From Nemertoderma westbladi (taxonomy: Eukaryota; Xenacoelomorpha; Nemertodermatida; Nemertodermatidae), in contig JAUCBJ010000832.1 of NCBI GenBank assembly GCA_032718475.1, forward strand, positions 39,883-103,882: DNA of 64,000 bases, given 5' to 3'. Made by a program: the position numbers and the translations under genes. Positions 23,601 to 35,180 of the stretch are shown here, one piece after another. The notes beneath the pieces were generated by a model. That model saw only the letters and a program-made list of their open reading frames with translations. It was not told the origin of the DNA and did no database searches. Every line of letters begins with the position of its first letter. Positions within the stretch are counted from its first letter, which is position 1.

Positions 23601-23983
23601 TAGGTTGGCCGCTCATCATAAACCTTATCCACCATCTTCGCTCCGCGTTCGGACGTCCGCTCATCAGTATCCGAACTACTGGAGCTATCGGGCCGCTGAA
23701 AACTAGGTTCTTGGCTAGGATGTTGCTGCTGTTTGACAGCTGCTTCTTGATCCCGCTTGACTTGGGCCTGAGTGCCGATGATAGACCTACGATGTTGGAC
23801 TAGCCTAGGGTCTGAGATTACTACAGTAGGGATGGCCTTTCTTACAGCAGGAGGTGACTTAGACTTGGATCTAGGATGTTCTATACTTGGATCTGGGTCA
23901 CTGATCTTTTTAAGACACTGTCTAACAGTCATTCTAACACTATCTAGGAGACTATCCGACAGTGATTGGGTTGTATCAGACAT
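20657..23983 (-). CDS. BEL/Pao gag-protease polyprotein
   Basis: 1108 codons, open from an ATG at 23983. Layout: charged N-terminus (residues 1-170); an Ala/Glu/Lys coiled coil with poly-Ala (about 215-290); a Ser/Arg-rich linker; a gag domain of the DUF1759 type (about 595-800: IVKFNGDEMKWLPF, LSNGEKLRFLIECLEG); basic linkers; zinc knuckles (CVLCDGPHRLNMC about 880, CYNCLRRGHQRRTC about 913, CAKCRAKHH); and an aspartic protease start with LLDSGSTGTFID (about 1056), whose DSG supplies the catalytic Asp. Gag packages the RNA and the protease matures the polyprotein. The frame ends soon after the protease active site, and the rest continues in the next frame. The coding strand is unusually rich in 5' splice-site matches (see findings). 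Confidence 0.85.
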   Translation of the reverse strand: MSDTTQSLSDSLLDSVRMTVRQCLKKISDPDPSIEHPRSKSKSPPAVRKAIPTVVISDPRLVQHRRSIIGTQAQVKRDQEAAVKQQQHPSQEPSFQRPDSSSSSDTDERTSERGAKMVDKVYDERPTYEESTDATFSQEESEVTAEKPHKRDAIDIYLSDYQRFVGDEELRRRLEGLSPNSEGTKLVLDAIDAEMLAANQAKFDELLRITRVQEEQVKKKLIEDRKKIAAAAAAAEAKAAEAKAAAAAEAERKIAVAERRAAEEIAQLELENIQENQDCINKQLTASNMQMMSRSTSKKQGYTSSEEGDTTDTEGKGNRSHLSRRKRTSHRQKLPDLPPAVRRQLNNTNLGSTEPTDQIITIERLPTIVDEPEIVRSVPEATLSVVETPVLPEPTSQFPLHSTKLPVPSRTVRETVHTLDSERNIHDFSPVVPRPPATTLANPASAVEWVDERRRGMDLLLGQMQETVQQFKGTVRESRLELQEVQQSIALERDKLVNTQRGIPPPPVTMCQPVRSEVSHAQGVEPTRIYTASEVETPIVNPIKGNYRPVDNDIPYRPDHNPRNLYTDNSILNNTMAQESFTRQMARTEARQAVKVGEIVKFNGDEMKWLPFNEYYKDNIQNSVLSNGEKLRFLIECLEGSPKLMALKFIGHPDGLRQVWDTLNIRYGNRNNIAGYLYAKLVAPRKFISSGIIEFSDEIQEICRQLDWLGKSHEYQSAMVIRAVASTLPKGGVGTRWDKKVLYMMEQQRRDPTMADLMSFLDGEVKLQLLRQSREKTLENKVSEKPVSRRRVTPVCYTDDGESQTSQGEDSGKDTERSYYVNKTPKDQVSKFKSRTNDRREQVRKTPPTSPKRIQVRKPEERTNVHHTAHVKVSNIKPKCVLCDGPHRLNMCDEFLKKSLKERQEVMWDKRLCYNCLRRGHQRRTCYSDARCAKCRAKHHILLHTEFERNSPSQVSDSELHVQFSDVNDTDQSEMEGFYTDEFSDQNESCYLINTTAVYRALMYEKDTDSDLTLTTSDQQQSWKAPTSNVGIREFPVVQLQVHGPQKSYIVNALLDSGSTGTFIDKELAEDIFAGQPKFRTKLNMSGIMQVWKSAVSADYYIGEWSTG

Positions 23984-24119
23984 GTTTGTTTACACAGTTG
24001 AATGCCTACGGCTATAAATACAGTTAAAGCAAGTCTAGTAAGTCAGTATCACTGTTAGCCTAATAATTAATTACCGATACTGCTACTCAGTGTAGCGTGA
24101 TATATATATAATATATTAG

Positions 24120-24370
24120 AATACCGGTATGCTTATAGTATATATAAGTATTATTACAGACTAGGTTTGCCACAGAAACCGGTATATAATTTTAGCACAA
24201 ATATATATAAATATATAATAGGCCTATTGTGAATACCGGTATACAGCTTACACTTATAATGTATATATATAAGTATAATTACAGACTAGAATTAATTACA
24301 GAATACCGGTATAATTTCAACCTAAAATTTATAGAAATAAATATAATAAGCCTATCGTAAATACCGGTAT
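24120..24370. repeat. tandem repeats with ACCGGTAT motif
   Basis: Two to three diverged ~120-bp units, each with GAATACCGGTAT, a TATATAAGTAT(A/T)ATTACAGACTAG-type block and a (A/G)TAATA(G/A)GCCTAT block. They form part of the leader upstream of the BEL/Pao gag. Confidence 0.7.
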
Positions 24371-25261
24371 GTCAATTATTTTAGAATAATTGAATTTCTG
24401 AATTTTAAGGGTTACTTGGTTACTTTAACTTACTTTATTACCGTTATTTAAGCAGTAGTCCAACTGATATTGAGACCTAATTGTTGTATGGCAGGCCTAC
24501 TATTTATAAATCGTTTGAGTTGATTTATAATATATATATACCCGCTTAATGGGTTTTTGTCAATGTTTGAAATAAATGTTATTATTTCTGGGGGAGTCAC
24601 TACACATAAGCTGTGCGCTCTCAGTGGAGTGCTACTTGTTAGACACTAAAACAAATAATTCTAATTTACCTAAGTTACTTAATACTACAAATTACGTACA
24701 ATTCGGGTTGAGATTACAATCTCTAAATAAACACAAAAATTTTAATTACAAATACACAAATACAAATTTTTAGGGTAATTTTACAAGAAGTCTACTAACC
24801 AGCCTAACAAAGGGTTAGAATAGCTGGTTATTACAACGGACAGGTTATTACGGTATTTGAAAATAATAAGTAGTAGTAAATATACTGCGTTGTCCAGATA
24901 GGAAAATACCACCGCCTGACGACCTATAACCGTATTGCTATAGGTACTACGTTATGTATCACGGAGTGTCCCTACCTAGAAGTTAATAGAGCTAACGTAC
25001 GTGCCTATCAACCACTTTACAACACAAATATAATGCCTACACTAATTACTTTCGGAAAGCACTGTACACCAAACCCTAAATTAGGTACAACGGCATCTGC
25101 TGGAGTGGCCGGTGCACAAAATCACCAGTCTTTACCTACGCCGAGCAGCCCTGATGTAGTACCGGGGTTAGTTTAACTATAACGGTATGTATAACAAACA
25201 CAATTACTGTAGGAATAAACTTGGGGATATGAATGTTGCGAATAATAGCATAAACTCTGAA
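24371..25261. other. BEL/Pao leader, non-coding
   Basis: Long untranslated leader of the element. ORF 24576-24773 (plus) is not convincing. Contains several TATATA stretches. Confidence 0.5.
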
Positions 25262-25835
25262 TAATAAATATTACGCTACGCGTACAAACCATTCAAACAA
25301 AATGCAGACCAAATACTGACAGACTACTATCAAGCCTAAACAAACTACGGTATATGCAGACTCCGAAATGGTTAAGTAGTATGCGTTCTAACCCAGTAGT
25401 ACGACTTATTCTTTAGATGGGGGTTTACCTTACAGCGATGGCTGCCCCTACTTCCTAACCGTTCTTTATCGGACAGATGCTTTGCACACACCGAAATTTC
25501 CTCAAACCCAACAACAGCCAGACAACTATCCAGCCTACAAATTATCTAAATAAAATTATACGCTACCCGTACAGACTACACAAACAAAGTACAGACCAAA
25601 CGCTAGCCAACTACTATCAAGCCTAAATAAACCACAGGACATGCAGACTCCGAAATGGTTAAGTAGTATGCGTTCTAACCCAGTAGTACGACTTATTCTT
25701 TAGATGGGGGTTTACCTTACAGCGATGGCTGCCCCTACTTCCTAACTGTTCTTTATCGGACATACACTCTACATGCACTGCAATCCGTTCAGACCTAATC
25801 AACAGTTAGCCAACAGTCAAGCCTACAAATTATCT
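25262..25835. repeat. two tandem copies of a 287-bp unit in the BEL/Pao leader
   Basis: The stretch from about 25324 to 25475 recurs at 25611 to 25762 with only a few changes; weaker similarity extends on both sides. It lies between the 5' LTR and gag on the minus strand. Confidence 0.9.
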
Positions 25836-26115
25836 GTACAATCTGAGCAGGCTTACATGCCTTCTGTTCAATATTGGCCTACAAATAAATAAAACTGGCA
25901 GAAATAAGTAAACTATACAAAAGAATGAGGGGTGATCAATCCCTATTCCCCTGGCAGCCTACAGTATACAATACCACAATCGAATAATACTGCTGTACCT
26001 GTACCGTAAGTAAGTACCGGTCCGGATGATCAGGCAGTCAGGCCTACTGGTTACCGGTCGACCGGTACTTTCGACTAGATTGCTTACACCGCAATCCAGA
26101 AGCAATATCTGTTAT

Positions 26116-27304
26116 TGTTTGCGCTTTTAAGACCTTTGACAGTTTAACCTGCCAAATTAGAATGTCTTTTGGATGATATATATTCTTTAGCTTATGATGA
26201 GTATTTGATACACTACATTAGCCGAAGCCAGTCTATGCGCAATCATTCACCCGTTGGATATACCCGGGAACACTGAGTTCGGAGCTTAATGATTGATAGT
26301 GTAAGCCTACTGTATTATTCGACTGATCGTAATATATAATCTCTGACAAATATTATTCACTTTCGGGAAATATTAACAGTTCCTTTAGGACGTGGCGCTC
26401 TAAATATGTAAACAGAGTTATGACTTAAACTAGACCCAACGAAAAGGCTATAGATTAACGTATATGGCGCATTCTTTAGGAGATGCTTTGTTATCAGTTA
26501 CAATCATACACAATGCTGCACAATACTGCACACTAATCTGCCGACCTTCACTAAATTTGGTCACGTATAAAGAGAGCAACAGACAATTTATGTTGGGCAT
26601 ATGAAATAGCATTAGATTCACTTCAAACCACTCAACATAGGTCGCAATCGTTTATCTGTAACCGGTCTCTCTAACCTTTAGTATATCAAGAAGGTGGGGT
26701 GTCTGACTATTGATCAGTATTCCGATATAATAATTCATCAACAAATATAACGAATAACCAACAGCAAAAGCAGTAATGTAAGATATGAATTGCATAGATA
26801 TGTATGATAAGATTGTAATTAACTCGGTAACTCAAGTTAGTCGTTTGATAACAGATATACGTTCTATAATTAAGCCTACTAATGTAAAGCTAAAGAACGC
26901 TGATATACGGAGGTGCTAAAAGCCGATGTTCTTAGGCTCTAGCAAAAAACATAACACTGAACTACTGAGTTTCTGTATATACCTCCAACACAAAGACAAA
27001 AAACGCTCTGATTGGTCAACCGAACAACGAGAGAACAAAGAAACAAAGAAACGTCGACGTGGCAATATCAGCTGTTAGCCGTCGTCATGGTAGCGACACT
27101 GTTTTCAAGAGTATCCAGCCCATCGCGTCACGAGATTGCGGATTATGTCCTCTAAAGTACAAATACAGTACAAATACAGAAGAAATGACTTTTATGTCCT
27201 CTAAAACACCAGTACAGCAAGGACACGGCCTTTTTATGCCTGGCAAACCAACTACAGAGTACTTTAAGGGAAAATAACCGGTTAATGACGCAAAAGCTTT
27301 TACA
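26116..27304 (-). repeat. 5' LTR of the BEL/Pao element
   Basis: 1189 bp, same ends as the other LTR, and should contain the element promoter in minus orientation. Differences from the partner include C/T near 15126, a base plus indel near 15220, two adjacent bases near 15446 and single changes near 15919 and 16047 (first-LTR coordinates). I did not find a convincing tRNA primer site in the bases just inside it. Confidence 0.9.
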
Positions 27305-27309
27305 GTCTG
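27305..27309. repeat. target site duplication, right copy (GTCTG)
   Basis: GTCTG follows the ACA end of the LTR and matches 15039-15043. Confidence 0.9.
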
Positions 27310-28280
27310 CCATTGGTGTAACAAGATGGACCATTCGTTCTACACGTGTACCATGTTTATTTCCAAGTGCGGATATTGTGGGGTGAAGGGACACTCAACT
27401 CAAGGGACCGAAGGGGTGCAGCTCAAAGTGTCAGCTGCACGATGACTCCTTTCAGAACCATAGCGCCAACCTGCTTTGAGAGATGTTGGATAAGTGGGAG
27501 GATGTGGTGGATTATCATATTCAAGCCCATATGAGATGGCTGCTGTTTAAGGCAGGATATGGATTCTGGGCTGTGGATCCGTCACACGTAGCGTATGAGC
27601 CCTATCTTGAATCGCTACCGCAGTATCAAGAATTAATGCTTACTGCCCAGGACCTTCTGAGGAATACAGGAGTTGTGGTTATTAGATCGTATTTCTGGCA
27701 GCTCAACATGGATAATCGGTATACGTATTGTCGCTATTTGTGATAGTATTACTAATGGGATATTTTCGGAGACAAGGAAGATGGTGCGTGCGCAGGGCGA
27801 TTGGAAGATGGCGGCCATCCAATATAGGAACGAATTCCTATTAACTCACGTTTGTTTGGGGCCATTGACTGTCGAAAGGGTAGAGGACCTAAGAACCGGC
27901 GCGCCCACAGCGATGACAGCCAGAGCCCACAGCAAGGTGCTGACAGAGCAGCCCTTAGTAAATGCCAAGCTAAGGACGCTCAATATCATGAAATCATAGA
28001 CGTGCAACGACTGCAGCGTAAGGTGCAGGGGCGTCCGAAAGGGCACGCGTGCTGCTGCAGAAGGAGGAGTTAGTGGAGTTACCCTCAGCAACGCGGCAAA
28101 TGGGACGAGGCCGAGGAAGGAGCATTAGTCGGGAAACTGTTGGTGCTCAAGGATCATCTTCATCGCCGGTACTGGGCAGCGACGCCTCCAGGACGCCGTC
28201 AACGGAATCTGCCGGGGGCAGATTGGGAAAAGGGGAGCGAGCCCGAGAGACCCAGGAGCCAGTCGGTGATGCCACATAAC
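27310..28280 (+). pseudogene. gag-like zinc-knuckle gene, 3' part (after the LTR insertion)
   Basis: The frame that stopped at 15043 resumes here with CHWCNKMDHSFYTC, ISKCGYCGVKGHS and then breaks. Further open stretches follow in other frames (27483-27743, 27852-28073, 28049-28279), the last two basic and Arg/Gly/Ser-rich (MGRGRGRS). The paired knuckles match in order and spacing those at the end of the 36670-37836 gene (CPYCTISGHDVSVC, CTKCGFRGHS). Probable role: nucleic-acid binding by a retroelement gag or ORF1 protein. Which element it belongs to is unknown. Confidence 0.55.
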
Positions 28281-31200
28281 ATCAAAGAGCGACAATCTGT
28301 AAACATATACATCATCGTCGCTCTGATGTATATTGTAGGCAACAATTGTATACCCGACTGGACTCAATATGTATATGTGAATTATTTGTTCTAAAATTAA
28401 TTGAAAGAGGCAAAGGAAGTGATTGGGAGACAAACCCGTGGGTTTGGCTTACTCCTTTCACTTACCTGAGCAATCACCCAATATAAGGGCAATTGCGTTT
28501 TTTATATATTAAGTAAAGATTCCAAATGAAATAAATAATTATGTATTTTTATATTTAGTTTGTTATCGGCCTTAAATGCAATAACATTTAGTTAAACAAT
28601 TAGCCTCAAATATGTTTTATATTTTAGTTCTTTTGTTGATTTTGATCTCTATAATTTGAGATGGGAATTTGGGGACATTGTCTTAGCCAGGTTCCATTTC
28701 AATGAGTAAATTGTTGATTTGTAACTGGGTGGAAGAAAGTATATTTTGTAATCTAATTTGTATTAATTTGTATGCAATTATCATTATTCAATATTAGTGG
28801 CAATATTTTGTATTAATTTGTATGTAATCATTATTATGCAATAACAATGGCAATATTTGTACGTAATTATTGGAATTATTAAAACCGAGTTGTTTGATTT
28901 GTTTGAAAGTAAATTTTATTTTGTTATTTCACATCGCCCTATTTCTTCTACAATTGGAGGGTAAAATGTTTCCCTTGGAGCGGTGTTACGATATATGGTG
29001 TTGTATACTAAAACAACCCATCATGCAGTGTAAAATAATTAGATAAGTTATATTGATGTACAGCCGTAACTAGATAGGGGAAAATAAAATATACAAGTTC
29101 ATTATATTTAACCGATTTTATACAGTATGTTGCCCTATGTACATAATTTTTATAATAAGACCTTAGCATATTAATTTACAGTGGCAAACTTTTATAAAAC
29201 ATTAATATGAATTTGCTGTTTATTGATAATAGTTAAACCTGATGTGTATTTGTACTAAATTTAATTGTATTTCCCTATAAACTAATGTTATACTAAATTA
29301 ACACTAAAAATGTGCTTTAATAATCGCGAAATTAAATTACGGCAATAGACCTATAAGCCCACCAAGACAGATTTATTACCATATGTGGTAATGATTTGGG
29401 ATTCTGAGAGGCAAGAGCCATAATCCGGCTCTCTCATTGGTTTAGCTACTTAGGTTGGTTTAACAGTAGTAGGATTTTGTTGGACCAATGATATAGACAT
29501 TATGTCATTCCTATAATTTTGTTATTAATCATTCTTACAGTTTTGTTGTTGTAAATTGTTAATTCTGCTACTGATTTGTACTTCCGTTGATTGTAAATGC
29601 TGATTTCTGCTGTTATGCTTGCTTGATTATGACTTTGAATAATGATTACTGCTTAGACTAACTCTTGATTTCTTTAATCTTTGCAATGTAGCAAATCCTT
29701 ATAAAGATTTTCCTTTCGACTGTCAGACTGTTTGCTAATGCTTGCGCCGATATGGTAATTGTTCACTTTAGCATGTTAGGCTAAGGGCACCGGTAGGTGT
29801 TGCTGTGGAAGCAATGGAAGGAGAGCGGAGGATCCAATGTGTGGCAACGCTGGCAGGGGCCAGTAGTTGTGGTCGGGCTAATTAGTTATAGAGGACCGGG
29901 GACCAGTCGTCGTTACAGCGTTTGGGGGCTGACGATCAAGATTTTGTCTCGGCTTTGCAATACTACGGTAGTGTAGCGGGTTTAGCTAGGAAGACCGCAT
30001 GTAGCTTGGGTGGCCTTAACTGTTTACACTAGCACTATACACTAGCGCTACATACTAGCACCATTTAAGTGCTGTTGCTAATGCTATTTTATGTTGTGTT
30101 GTTTAAAGAGTGCCTGATGATTGATTGTGATATTTAGATAGGCGCTATTTATCTTGATTGCTCTTGATCTCTGTTGATGATTTCTAATTTATGCTTGTTG
30201 ATTGGTGTTAGGTCAAAATAATACAGTATTTAGGCTGTTGCTAGTATAACTCAGTAACGTAATAAATTAGGAATACTAATTCGGGAATACTTAGTAATTA
30301 GTACGCAACTCTGTATTTTGAGATACTGTAGTTTATTTTAGCTCTTAGAATAAAATTAAGAGCTTGTACCCTGCATAGTGGAAAGGAGGTTGGGGTAAAG
30401 TACGTTTAGAAATACCTTGGGATATTCGACGTTAGGCGGTTATTTGAAAGTAGCGGGTCAACAGGCAGACAGCTGTAGTGAAAGTAGCGCAGTAGTAAAC
30501 TCGCTGGCTTAAACCAGTGGAAGGTCCAAGTTTCGACATTAGGGCAAATTAATATCCCATCTCTTTGCAATATATATAAATATATCCACATTCGACATTG
30601 TCCCGCCCAGCAAACTGCCTGCATTTCTTTGTGGAAAGTGAATGCCGAGTGCAAAGCCACCCGCACTCATATTAGGTAGCTTAGGAAGCCAATTAAGCTT
30701 TATTGTTTTGGTTATTTCTGTTTGTCTTATAAATTAGAACGATTAGCTCCCTGTTGGGATTTCGACAGAGATAGGAGCGTGTATGATTGACAGAGCCGTA
30801 CATAGTTCAATAGTAAACGGTCCACTCTACATAGTTTAACAAATACAATAGCAAATCTGTTGGTTCTCTTCCAAGTAGGATTCATGGCTGTACTTATAAA
30901 ATCGAAGTCATCTCTTTGGATAACTGTAGTGCCAATGGGCTGGAGTGGGTGACAAGGGCTGGAGGAAACTCTGCTGCCCCTGTTTAGTTCCGTACATCCT
31001 CGAAGTAAACAGTAAGCAAGTGGGGTGAATACCCATCTTCTTCGGGGGTACCACCTATATTAGTCGAAATATTTCAGATTTTACTTTCAGTTTTAGCTGC
31101 AAGCTAGTGTCTGATAATAATTTGTAGGCATTTCTTTGTTGATCTGAACCATCACCATATACACGACCAGTGATATTTAATATGTGGCCGCAATATTGCA

Positions 31201-31431
31201 ACGAATGCTGCACTTTCGACCATAATTCACACGAATATTTCGACAACTTTATGTAGCATAACAATATCACTTAGAATCCTCCGACAAAAACGAGATCACT
31301 AGTGGATCTTCCCTTCCAATATGCCGCCTCACTCTTTGGTAGGAACCTGTTAAAACCGTATTGTGACCTATTCAGGCAAATTTAGATATAACCTTTGTAA
31401 AACTTTCAATCCTGTAATTGGACGTAAACTC
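28281..31431. other. long AT-rich intron segment, no gene seen
   Basis: No convincing ORF, repeat end or exon. Small features: three ACTAGC-containing repeats near 30030-30060 and a GC-richer patch at 29780-30010. Confidence 0.4.
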
Positions 31432-31435
31432 TTAA

Positions 31436-33030
31436 CCCTATTAGTACCGGGCTATAAAATGTTGTACAAATACCGGAGGGGGGGTCATATTGACCCCCCC
31501 CTCTAAAATCTACAAATTTTTACGAAAACGTCTGATTTTTTGTTTGTACGTAGGTATCACTAGTCAGGATCCGACCAAAAAAAAAAATTTTCGAAAAAAT
31601 GTACTGGGGTGGTTATATTGCAGCACCAAAATTACAAGTAGTGCATAATTTTCAGAAAATTTGAAACTTACATTTTTCATCTAATTGTTTTTCAATACAG
31701 GTTTTCTGGGGCGCAAAATACATTGGAAAATATTTTAAAATGATATGATTACTATAAATAGCTGTTTAGTCCTCTCTGCGTCGGAAAAAAAGAAAAAAAC
31801 AAGTAACCAGCACTTTTCAGTTAGAACACAAAATTTTTAATTCACTTATACGATGCTATAAATTCACATTTTCAGGTTTTCTAGGGCGCTGATTCTAATG
31901 GAATACATTTCTAAAATGCCCCATCATTGCTACTTGTATTTTTCGACGTAATTTGGCAAATTTTGGCAAATTTTCGGCGTAATTTGGCAAATTTTGGTGC
32001 TAGGACCAAATTTCGTACCCATCACCAAAAAGTACAAGTTTGCGATGTCCAGTGCTGTTTTTATTGATTCCATCGGATTCAGGACCCTCATAAACCCGTA
32101 TAACGCAATAAACAAGATGATGCTATCTACTGATCAATTTGCTTATTTTCCAAAATTTGGTGCTGGCACAACAATTTTCACCCACCGGCGAAAAATACAA
32201 GTTTGAAAACTCTCATGAAATTTTTACTGATTCCATTGAATTCAGAACCCTCACAAACCCGTATAACGCAAGAAACAAGGTGACACAATCAATTTATATA
32301 TTTGATGGTTTTCAAAATTTGGTGCTAGCACCACATTTTGCACCCACTTCCGAAAAATACAAGTTTGAGATGCCTAGATCGAAAATTATATATTCCATTC
32401 AATTCAGAATAGCCATAAACCTCTAAAACGCAAGAAATAAATTGTCAGAAACAATTTTATCAATTGAATGGATTTTCAAAATTTTGTGCTAGCACCAAAA
32501 TTTGCACCCACCCACGAAAAATACAAGTTTGATACGCTTGGTACAACTCGTATATATTTCATCGAAACCAGAACCCCAAAAAACCCCAATTGCGTGAAAA
32601 AAAAAAGTTTCACACAAACAATTTACAAAATTAACATATTTCAAAATTTGGTGCTGGCACCAAAAATTGGCACCCGCCGAAAAAAACAAGTTTGAAAATT
32701 CTAAATCAATTTATATGAATTCCATCCAATTTCTAACACCAAAAAAAAGTATAAATCAATAATAGAGATGTTACAATTCATATTTAATGAAATGTAATTT
32801 TCAAAAAACGTCTCAAAAAAAGTGCCAAAAGTAGGGTTAAAAAATGGTGCTATAACTCGAAAACTACCCAATATTTTTGAAAACGGTTTTCACTACTAGG
32901 AAGACAATAGATTTTTAGGAAAAGTCATAAAATTTCAGATTCCCAACTGCGTTTGTTTCAGGATTATAATAAAAAAACCATGGGGGGGGTCATATTGACC
33001 CCCCCCCCCCCCCCCCCGGGTTTAATAGGG
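31436..33030. mobile_element. piggyBac-type MITE (TTAA duplication)
   Basis: Starts CCCTATTAGTACCGGG and ends with the inverted match CCCGGGTTTAATAGGG, directly flanked by TTAA (31432-31435 and 33031-33034), the target duplication of piggyBac-like elements. Next to each end is a hairpin of G and C runs around GGTCATATTGACC. Inside are about five copies of a ~150-bp unit with GGTGCTAGCACCAAA, CACCCAC and CGAAAAATACAAGTTTG. No transposase is encoded. A truncated sister lies at 49835-50401. Confidence 0.75.
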
Positions 33031-33283
33031 TTAATGTGACATTTAGAGAGATTTAGAGAATTTGAGAATATACAAAAACTTTTACCCACATTACCAACTT
33101 AAAAAATAACTGTTTCTCTTATGTAATATTAATTACTTTATTACTTATTATTAATTAGTATTGAATCAGCTCCTACTTTCCTGGGTTGTTTCTAGGACAG
33201 ACAATTTTTTATTCTGTTTATCAACCTTTACATTCGATTTATGTAATAACAATAACTTTTTATTAAAAATATTTTGATTATAG

Positions 33284-33546
33284 GTATAAGAAAGCTGGAT
33301 ATTGTAAACAATCAGGCTGGTAGTAATTATTTTACAAATATGGGTTGTACAGCGGCCTTGGCAGTGGATGGTATAAACACTAAAAAAGTATGGTCAAACT
33401 ATCCAGAAAAATGTGGCGGATACCATTCTGGTTCCAACACTCCAAATTGGTGGTGGGTGGAACTGGTTAGTGAAAAGTTTATTGCATTCGTTACAATTTA
33501 TAACAGAAGAGATCCGGATTGGAGCAATAGAATAATTGGTGCCAAG
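33284..33546 (+). CDS. exon 3 seen: FTP (fucolectin-like) domain 1, first half
   Basis: A 263-bp exon with a TTATAG acceptor and GTAAAT donor, phase 1 in and phase 0 out. The product (IRKLDIV..., LAVDGINT, NWWWVELVSEKFIAFVTIYN, IIGAKV) is the beta-sandwich core of an F5/8-type-C-like lectin of the eel fucolectin/tachylectin-4/pentraxin-1 group. The family's sugar-binding motif H-x26-R-x-D-x4-R appears as H-x26-R-R-D-x5-R, one residue longer before the last Arg, so fucose binding is plausible. It joins in frame to the exon at 40363. Confidence 0.85.
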
Positions 33547-33960
33547 GTAAATCTGTGAGAATAACTTACTTTACATTGTATAATAGATATATTATTATTA
33601 TTACCTAACTAAATCTATATTACAATATAAATACAATATAATATAATACAATACAATACAATACAATACAATATAATCTATATTAAGTAATTAATTTGAC
33701 ATCACAAATTACAACGTAAAAGTTATGATCATTAACCGAAGTAGGCTAGTGCCAGAAGTGACTGCAGCTTATATTAAAGTTATTTACCGGTTGATGCGTC
33801 TAAATAGTGACTCTATTACTTGCACCTACTCTTATGTGAATAAACTTAGTTATACCGATAGTAAAAAAACATATGCGAAATACTAACCAATATTGAAAAC
33901 AACATAGCATCTGGCAGGGTGATTATGTGATATAATATAAATACCAGGCTGAAATAGTTA

Positions 33961-34450
33961 GACCTGGACCATTGAAAACTAAAATAGAACTGGGTACAGA
34001 TAACTTAGTTTTATAACCTGGACCATTGAAAACTAAAATAGAACTGGGTACAGATAACTTAGTTTTATAACCTGGACCATTGAAAACTAAAATAGGACTG
34101 GGTACAGATAACTTAGTTTTATAACCTGGACCATTGAAAACTAAAATAGGACTGGGTACAGATAACTTAGTTTTATAACCTGGACCATTGAAAACTAAAA
34201 TAGGACTGGGTACAGATAACTTAGTTTTATAACCTGGACCATTGAAAACTAAAATAGGACTGGGTACAGATAACTTAGTTTTATAACCTGGACCATTGAA
34301 AACTAAAATAGGACTGGGTACAGATAACTTAGTTTTATAACCTGGACCATTGAAAACTAAAATAGGACTGGGTACAGATAACTTAGTTTTATAACCTGGA
34401 CCATTGAAAACTAAAATAGAACTGGGTACAGATAACTTAGTTTTATAACA
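33961..34450. repeat. 54-bp minisatellite, about nine copies
   Basis: A 54-bp unit beginning CCTGGACCATTGAAAAC is repeated with almost no change; the main variation is one A/G. Because 54 is divisible by three, the minus strand stays open for 179 codons as an 18-residue repeat, which should not be taken as a gene. Confidence 0.95.
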
Positions 34451-35180
34451 TGTACTGAACATGAAGAACCTGTAAATTTCCTAATTATGGTGTTAGCCCT
34501 AAGGCGATGATTGTAATGAACTTATTTTATTTGTACTAGAGGACACGTTCATGGGGCCATCGCGCAGGACGAGGCTCAGTTATCAGATACAGATTAAAAT
34601 TGAGCGACTGTATCACAAAATCAGGTTTTGAGAAATTTACCCACACCACCACTCAATCAACGAAAAGGGGACAGTACGTGTTCACCCCTCTTAATCTGCA
34701 CCCCCCCCCCCCCCCACCCTTCCCACCCTCCACTACTTTATAACTACCGATGCCTTCAATAGGCGAAGCCAGGTATGGTTAATAGGAATGTTGCCGTTAT
34801 TCCCGACACCATGGGGAACCGCCGATGCTGGAGGCGGAATTTTCAGACCACAGGATTCTGGCCAGTCACCTGATATTGGGAGTGGAGAAGGAGTGCTTTC
34901 TGAGATGCAAGATTGCAGTCGAGAAAAAGTTGCATTGGTTGGAAATAATCTTTAATCTTACTAAACTCTGAATGAATCCTGATTGAGAATAATCCCCACA
35001 CCAATATACCAAATATTCACAATAATATACGAACATATAAATTCCTACAGTACATTAATTAATAGTACATTAATAGTACATTAATAATAGAGCTGTTCGC
35101 TTTAGATTTTAACCTAACTAATGTTCCCCATTTTCCCTCGGTCCTAGTCCCAGTACCGTAGTGTCGGCGTCGGTCGACCC
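34451..35180. other. intron with poly-C tract and a dispersed-repeat copy
   Basis: A run of about 17 C near 34700-34716. The part 34865-35040 (TCACCTGATATTGGGAGTGG, GCAGTCGA and the following AATAATC-type sequence) resembles 42195-42490 and, inverted, 54600-54790. No gene seen. Confidence 0.5.

Larger units (their letters stand above)
15044..27304 (-). mobile_element. non-autonomous BEL/Pao LTR retrotransposon, nested insertion
   Basis: A complete 12.26-kb LTR element. Two direct repeats of about 1188 bp (15044-16231 and 26116-27304) begin TG and end CA, and the pair is flanked by GTCTG on both sides (15039-15043 and 27305-27309). The interrupted gag-like reading frame continues in register once element and one duplication copy are ignored. 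Coding is on the minus strand, so 26116-27304 is the 5' LTR. Gene order on that strand: gag-protease (23983-20657), tether (20676-20365), a jump to an RNase H/linker remnant (20340-20116), integrase N-terminal remnant (20046-19612), long non-coding stretch, unidentified ORFs (17833-16258), a GGGAGCGG purine tract touching the 3' LTR. RT, most of RNase H and the integrase catalytic core are absent. By eye the LTRs differ at about seven bases and one indel, which implies recent movement, presumably with proteins supplied by a complete relative. Confidence 0.9.

Noticed and set aside
26080-26115. Primer binding site for the BEL/Pao element
   Set aside because: TGGATTGCGGTG on the minus strand lies 17 bases inside the LTR, too far and without a tRNA 3' end that I can match confidently.
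33923-34462. 179-codon minus-strand ORF with an 18-residue repeat
   Set aside because: It is the 54-bp minisatellite read in a frame kept open by a period divisible by three; the repeats are identical at silent sites too.
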